DNA from: Firmicutes bacterium CAG:534
Lineage (GTDB): Bacteria; Bacillota; Clostridia; Lachnospirales; Lachnospiraceae
Assembly: GCA_000436115.1 (NCBI GenBank)
Contig: FR894524.1
Location: forward strand, 30,705-50,199
DNA length: 19,495 nt
Reading direction: 5' to 3'
Part shown: piece by piece, positions 15,952 through 19,495 of the stretch
Position numbering within the stretch: the first letter of the stretch is position 1
Layout: each line of letters begins with the position of its first letter
Position numbers and translations under genes: made by a program
Notes under the pieces: model-generated
The model's database searches: none
Told to the model about the DNA's origin: nothing
Seen by the model: only the letters and a program-made list of their open reading frames with translations

Positions 15952-17559
15952 ATGAAGGTATTGATCGCAGATGATGAACCATTTATCCTGCAGGGACTGT
16001 CTGTTTTGATCGACTGGGAGGCGGAAGGCTGTGAAATTGTGCGGAAAGCCACAAATGGAATGGAAGCGCTGGATTATCTAAGGCAAAACAGCGTGGATCT
16101 TGTGATCTCCGATATTAAAATGCCGGAAATGTCCGGTCTTGAGCTTTTGGAAAAGATCAGAACGGAAAAGATTTCGGACGCATATTTTATCTTTTTAAGC
16201 GGATACAATGAATTCGCCTATGCCCAGAAGGCAATGCGCTATTCCTGCATGGACTATCTGCTTAAGCCGGTCAAAAAGGAAGCGCTTCTGGAACGGATCC
16301 GTGAGATCCGCGAAAAACTTGATCTGACCATGCTTGAAAAGGAAAAAGAGCGTAGGGTACAGGAAGCCTACCTGAGACAGTGCATTTATGACCTTCTGCT
16401 GGGAAGACAAGGCAGGGGAGACGAGCAGTTTTCTTATGTAGAGGCAAAGCTGGGGCAGAGAGGAAACCGCACAAGATATATTCAGATCAGTCTGGATGAT
16501 ATTACGGCAGTGGAAGAGCTTTCTGCAGCAGAGCGCTTTGAGATCAGGCAGACAATTACAGCCTGCGCAGAGGAATATCTTCTGGAGGATAAAAACCACC
16601 TGATCAGCAATTTCAACGATCTGGAAGAAGATTATGAGGTCGGGTTTATTTACAGGGAGCAGATGGCCCTGGACAGGAACCGTCAGGAGAAGCAGTTTCT
16701 TGCTGAATTTGCAGATTATTTGAACGGCCATCTCCCTTTTTCTGTGGTGCTGCTTGTGGGAAAGGAAGTGGAAAGCCTGGAAAAGGTTTCAAGATCCTAT
16801 TCCTCGGCCTGTACCTTAAGATCCTTTAAGGGATTTCGCACAGAGAAAAATGTTTATTATTATGAAGAGGAAATCCATGCCAGTGAAAACAAAGTGGTTT
16901 TATGCAAGCAGAGTCTGGATGAACTGATCCGTGCAGTAGAGCAGAATGATGTGGGAATGATAGGAAGCAATGTGGATGCCTTGTTTAAGGAAATGGAAAG
17001 CCTGGGAATGGATCATGATATTGTTTCCATGAATATCAACTATCTGCTGTTTCAGATGATCCATCTGGCAACGGAACAGGATGAGACCGTCAACCAGGAG
17101 GAAGTCATGACCTACATCAGCGATCGGGTTTTTGAAACCGGACTGACAAGAGGAAGCCGCGGCCATCTTCGTAAATTTGCCTGTGAATATGCAGATTACC
17201 TGATCCAGCTGCGCAAAAATGTTTCAAGAGGGATGCTGTCTGACATTGAAAAGGAGATCAGGGAGAATTATGCGGAAAACCTCACGCTCCGGGATCTGAG
17301 CAAAAAATATTTTATCAACAGCTCTTATCTGGGGCAGATCTTCCGGAAAAAGTACGGACAGTCCTTTAAGGATTATCTTACCTCTTACCGGATTGAGGAA
17401 GCCGCTTCACAGCTTCTGAAAACGGATAAAAAGATCAGTCAGATTGCAGATGAGGTAGGGTATCACGATACGGATTATTTTATCAGTAAATTTATTGAGC
17501 AGAAGGGCTGCACGCCCAGCAAATACCGCAAAAATGCGGGACAAACGGAAAATAATTAG
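15952..17559 (+). CDS. YesN-like response regulator, AraC-type
   Basis: A 535-aa transcription factor. Residues 1-120 are a receiver domain: acidic pair Asp7-Asp8, phospho-acceptor Asp54 in VISDIKMPEMSGLELL, SGY at 83-85 and Lys105 in LLKPV. About 125-430 is the long helical YesN middle region. About 431-531 is an AraC/XylS double helix-turn-helix (LTLRDLSKKYFINSSYLGQIFRKKYG and ISQIADEVGYHDTDYFISKF are the two recognition units, separated here in the text only by the shared linker). AGGGAAAAG precedes the ATG. Proteins of this class usually activate an adjacent sugar-transport operon. The tandem repeat at 17585-17628, just upstream of the lipoprotein promoter, is the obvious candidate operator. 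Confidence 0.94.
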   Translation: MKVLIADDEPFILQGLSVLIDWEAEGCEIVRKATNGMEALDYLRQNSVDLVISDIKMPEMSGLELLEKIRTEKISDAYFIFLSGYNEFAYAQKAMRYSCMDYLLKPVKKEALLERIREIREKLDLTMLEKEKERRVQEAYLRQCIYDLLLGRQGRGDEQFSYVEAKLGQRGNRTRYIQISLDDITAVEELSAAERFEIRQTITACAEEYLLEDKNHLISNFNDLEEDYEVGFIYREQMALDRNRQEKQFLAEFADYLNGHLPFSVVLLVGKEVESLEKVSRSYSSACTLRSFKGFRTEKNVYYYEEEIHASENKVVLCKQSLDELIRAVEQNDVGMIGSNVDALFKEMESLGMDHDIVSMNINYLLFQMIHLATEQDETVNQEEVMTYISDRVFETGLTRGSRGHLRKFACEYADYLIQLRKNVSRGMLSDIEKEIRENYAENLTLRDLSKKYFINSSYLGQIFRKKYGQSFKDYLTSYRIEEAASQLLKTDKKISQIADEVGYHDTDYFISKFIEQKGCTPSKYRKNAGQTENN

Positions 17560-17605
17560 AAAAGCCGGGGGAACGAAGGGGATGCTAGAGTTTCTCCGGT
17601 TTTTT
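17560..17605 (+). terminator. Terminator after the response regulator gene
   Basis: CCGGGGGAAC (17565-17574) pairs with GTTTCTCCGG (17590-17599): 10 bp including two G-U pairs and a 15-nt loop, extended by an A-run/T-run, with six T (17600-17605) after the stem. It begins directly after the stop. Its 3' arm is part of the first copy of the tandem repeat. Confidence 0.8.
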
Positions 17606-17628
17606 ACTAGAGTTTCCCCGGTTGTTTC
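17585..17628 (+). repeat. Two 22-bp tandem direct repeats, candidate operator
   Basis: Copies at 17585-17606 and 17607-17628 abut exactly and agree at 19 of 22 positions. The core is CTAGAGTTTCYCCGGTT (17 bp, one mismatch). A period of 22 bp is two helical turns, the usual geometry for a dimeric or double-HTH AraC-type activator. The second copy runs into the -35 region of the lipoprotein promoter. The operator role is inferred. Confidence 0.6.
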
Positions 17629-17649
17629 CGGGGACCCATTTTGTATAAT
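17622..17649 (+). promoter_or_regulatory. Promoter of the binding-lipoprotein gene
   Basis: A perfect TATAAT (17644-17649) with a poor -35, TTGTTT (17622-17627), at 16 bp. The start would be near 17656, leaving a 36-nt leader with GGGAGG (17680-17685). A strong -10 with a weak -35 next to a direct repeat is typical of an activator-dependent promoter. Confidence 0.7.
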
Positions 17650-17691
17650 AAACACATCAGATGTTTCAAAAAGTAAAGAGGGAGGTTTAAA

Positions 17692-19455
17692 ATGAAACTG
17701 AGAAAATTAACAGCATTATTAATGGGAACAGCAATGGTAGCATCTCTGCTTGCCGGATGCGGTTCCAGTGACAGCACAGATGCTGCGGCAACCACAGAAA
17801 CAGAGCAGACAACGGACAGCACAGAGCAGGCAACGGACAGCACAGAGCAGGCAGGAGGCGAAGCAGATTCCTCCGAAAAGAAGGAATATGCAGACGACGA
17901 GATCATTGATATGACCATGTTCACTGCAATGCCCGGATCTGAGATCAATGACGGAAATGAAATTCAGGAGATTATTGCAAAGAAAACCGGCGTAAGAGTA
18001 AAGGAAACCTGGCTGACAGGACAGACCGATGCAGAAGCAATCGGAACCATCATTGCAGGCGGCGAGTATCCTGATTTCATCAATGGCGGCGACGCCATGA
18101 AGGCGCTCTATGATGCAGATGCACTGGTTGCATGGGATGATTACATTGATCAGTATCCCAACATCAAGGAAATGTACAGCGATGAGGAGTGGGACAGATT
18201 CCGTCAGGATGATGGCCATATCTACTGGGCAAATGTATTCCAGAACTCTTATGGTGAGGATAAGAGCACAACCCACAATGATGAAGCTTTCTGGATCCAG
18301 GTAAGGGTTCTTGAGTGGGCAGGTTATCCCAAGATTGAAACCCTGGACGATTACTTTAAGGTATTAGAGGATTATGCAGCAGCAAATCCTACCATGGAAG
18401 ATGGCACTTCCAACATTCCTTACACCATCCTCTGCGAGGACTGGAGATACTTCTGTATTGAGAATGCAGGACAGTTCCTGGATGGTTATCCCAATGATGG
18501 TTCTGTTATTGTTGATACCGACAACATGAAGATTGTGGATTACAACACCACAGAGACCACAAAGAGATACTTTAACAAGCTGAACGAAGAATACAATAAG
18601 GGTATGATTGATCCTGAATTCGCAACCCAGACCTATGATGAGTACATTGCAAAGCTTTCTACAGGTGCAGTGCTTGGTATGTGTGACCAGTGGTGGGATT
18701 TCGCAAATACAGTAAATGATGTATTCAAGCAGCAGGGACTTGATGCAAAGGGCTGCAACTATGTTCCTCTTGGACTAACCATTGATCCCGGTATGGATCA
18801 GATGTGGCATACATATGGCGATACCATGAATGTTTCCAGCGGTATTGCAATTACCACAAGCTGTCAGGATGTAGACGCAGCATTCCGCTTTATGAATGAC
18901 CTTCTGGATCAGGAGATCCATGACCTTCGTTTCTGGGGCGTAGAGGGTGTTGACTATCAGGTAGATGACAACGGTCTGTATTACAGAACAGAAGAGCAGA
19001 GACTTCAGGCATCTGATACTGCTTATAAGGCATCTCACATTTGCTCTTATTCTTACTTCCCTCAGTGGCTTGGAACCAGCAAGGATGGAATCAATGCAAT
19101 GCAGCCTGGATATCAGACAAGTGAATTCCAGAGTAGCCTTGCAGAGCCCCTTATAAAGTGCTTTGACGCTTACGGTGTTGATAACTATGTTGAGATGATC
19201 GGTTCCGTTGTAAAGGAGACAGGTCCTTGGTTCCCGATGTATTCAGTTTCCAACAACTTTACAACAGATACCCCTGGCGGTGTTGCATGGACCAAGATGG
19301 GTGAGGTTAAGCACGAGTGGCTTCCCAAGGTTGTAATGAGCGCTGACTTTGACGGAATTTGGTCGGATTATATGAGCGCATATGAAGCAGTCAGCCCTGA
19401 AGATTTCATTGCTGAGATGCAGGAAGCGCTGGATGCAATCGTAGCTTCCAACTAA
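17692..19455 (+). CDS. ABC transporter substrate-binding lipoprotein
   Basis: A 587-aa extracellular solute-binding protein of the large LplA-type class that works with YesM/YesN regulators. The signal peptide (1-22) ends in the lipobox LLAG|C with Cys23 as the lipidated residue. It is followed by a low-complexity Thr/Asp/Ser/Glu/Gln linker (24-65) and then the two-lobed binding domain, rich in Trp and Tyr as expected for carbohydrate binding. The substrate is inferred from the GH8 neighbour to be xylo-oligosaccharide-like. GGGAGG lies 6 nt before the ATG. Its codon use differs from the neighbours (more GGT, GTT, CTT and CCT), as in highly expressed genes. No permease gene follows inside the window; only 40 nt remain, ending in AATGGCGGCTTTT, which might begin a terminator or attenuator. 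Confidence 0.93.
   Translation: MKLRKLTALLMGTAMVASLLAGCGSSDSTDAAATTETEQTTDSTEQATDSTEQAGGEADSSEKKEYADDEIIDMTMFTAMPGSEINDGNEIQEIIAKKTGVRVKETWLTGQTDAEAIGTIIAGGEYPDFINGGDAMKALYDADALVAWDDYIDQYPNIKEMYSDEEWDRFRQDDGHIYWANVFQNSYGEDKSTTHNDEAFWIQVRVLEWAGYPKIETLDDYFKVLEDYAAANPTMEDGTSNIPYTILCEDWRYFCIENAGQFLDGYPNDGSVIVDTDNMKIVDYNTTETTKRYFNKLNEEYNKGMIDPEFATQTYDEYIAKLSTGAVLGMCDQWWDFANTVNDVFKQQGLDAKGCNYVPLGLTIDPGMDQMWHTYGDTMNVSSGIAITTSCQDVDAAFRFMNDLLDQEIHDLRFWGVEGVDYQVDDNGLYYRTEEQRLQASDTAYKASHICSYSYFPQWLGTSKDGINAMQPGYQTSEFQSSLAEPLIKCFDAYGVDNYVEMIGSVVKETGPWFPMYSVSNNFTTDTPGGVAWTKMGEVKHEWLPKVVMSADFDGIWSDYMSAYEAVSPEDFIAEMQEALDAIVASN
17810..17851 (+). repeat. Perfect 21-bp tandem repeat in the lipoprotein linker
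   Basis: Two identical in-frame 21-bp units, 17810-17830 and 17831-17851, each containing ACGGACAGCACAGAGCAG and coding for a TDSTEQA heptapeptide. A partial copy (CAGAGCAGAC) precedes them. It lies in the flexible linker between the lipid anchor and the binding domain, where copy-number change would alter tether length. Confidence 0.85.
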
Positions 19456-19495
19456 AGAAAATATAAATTTTTGAAGTAAAATAATGGCGGCTTTT

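Noticed and set aside
17654..17664. Small dyad ACATC-A-GATGT at the predicted lipoprotein transcription start
   Set aside because: Only 5-bp arms; expected by chance in AT-rich leaders and not supported by any other signal.
19483..19495. AATGGCGGCTTTT at the right edge, similar to AAATGGCGGCAC at the left edge
   Set aside because: Both are probably parts of GC-rich terminator hairpins cut by the window; too short to call a repeat family or mobile element.

Overview
The window looks like chromosomal DNA of a gut-type Lachnospiraceae (Clostridia, Bacillota). This rests on purine-rich AGGAGG-type ribosome sites, near-consensus sigma-A promoters with 17-bp spacers, tightly packed operons, small clostridial families such as DUF6472 and DUF5050, and a YesM/YesN-type two-component pair next to a large sugar-binding lipoprotein. 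There are no tRNA or rRNA genes, CRISPR arrays, insertion sequences or prophage genes, and no frameshifted genes.

Layout. (1) 1-492: a terminator-like hairpin and a leftward small membrane protein of the 'putative ABC transporter permease' (CmpB-like) family. (2) 518-3671: a rightward folate operon, folC - folP - fused folB/folK - a 64-aa Cys-rich DUF6472 protein, with overlaps or 1-2 nt gaps. (3) 3678-4694: a leftward membrane-anchored DUF5050 repeat protein, converging on the folate operon with only 6 nt between the stop codons. (4) 4794-12398: a strong promoter followed by a six-gene operon: pheA (chorismate mutase/prephenate dehydratase), a DUF815 AAA+ ATPase, a Ppx/GppA-HD protein, polyphosphate kinase ppk1, a Maf nucleotide pyrophosphatase and a Cof-type HAD phosphatase. 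(5) 12424-12826: a stand-alone unit with its own promoter, strong ribosome site and terminator, encoding an extremely acidic 88-aa protein of unknown function. (6) 12881-19455: a sugar module with a cytoplasmic GH8 exo-oligoxylanase, a YesM-like sensor kinase, a YesN-like AraC-type response regulator, a terminator/tandem-repeat/promoter region, and a highly expressed-looking substrate-binding lipoprotein.

How the parts work together. The folate genes carry out the late steps of tetrahydrofolate synthesis; folE is not in the window. The ppx and ppk1 genes would degrade and make polyphosphate, and they share a transcript with phenylalanine synthesis, an AAA+ ATPase and two small-molecule phosphatases. 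In the sugar module, the lipoprotein probably captures xylo-oligosaccharides (or related glycans) for an ABC importer whose permeases are not in the window. The GH8 enzyme would trim them inside the cell, and the kinase/regulator pair would switch on the lipoprotein promoter, most plausibly through a 22-bp tandem repeat just upstream of it. That repeat/promoter element (17585-17649) is the most interesting non-coding signal. The less-understood genes worth attention are the 88-aa acidic protein, the DUF6472 protein in the folate operon, and the AAA+ ATPase beside the polyphosphate genes.
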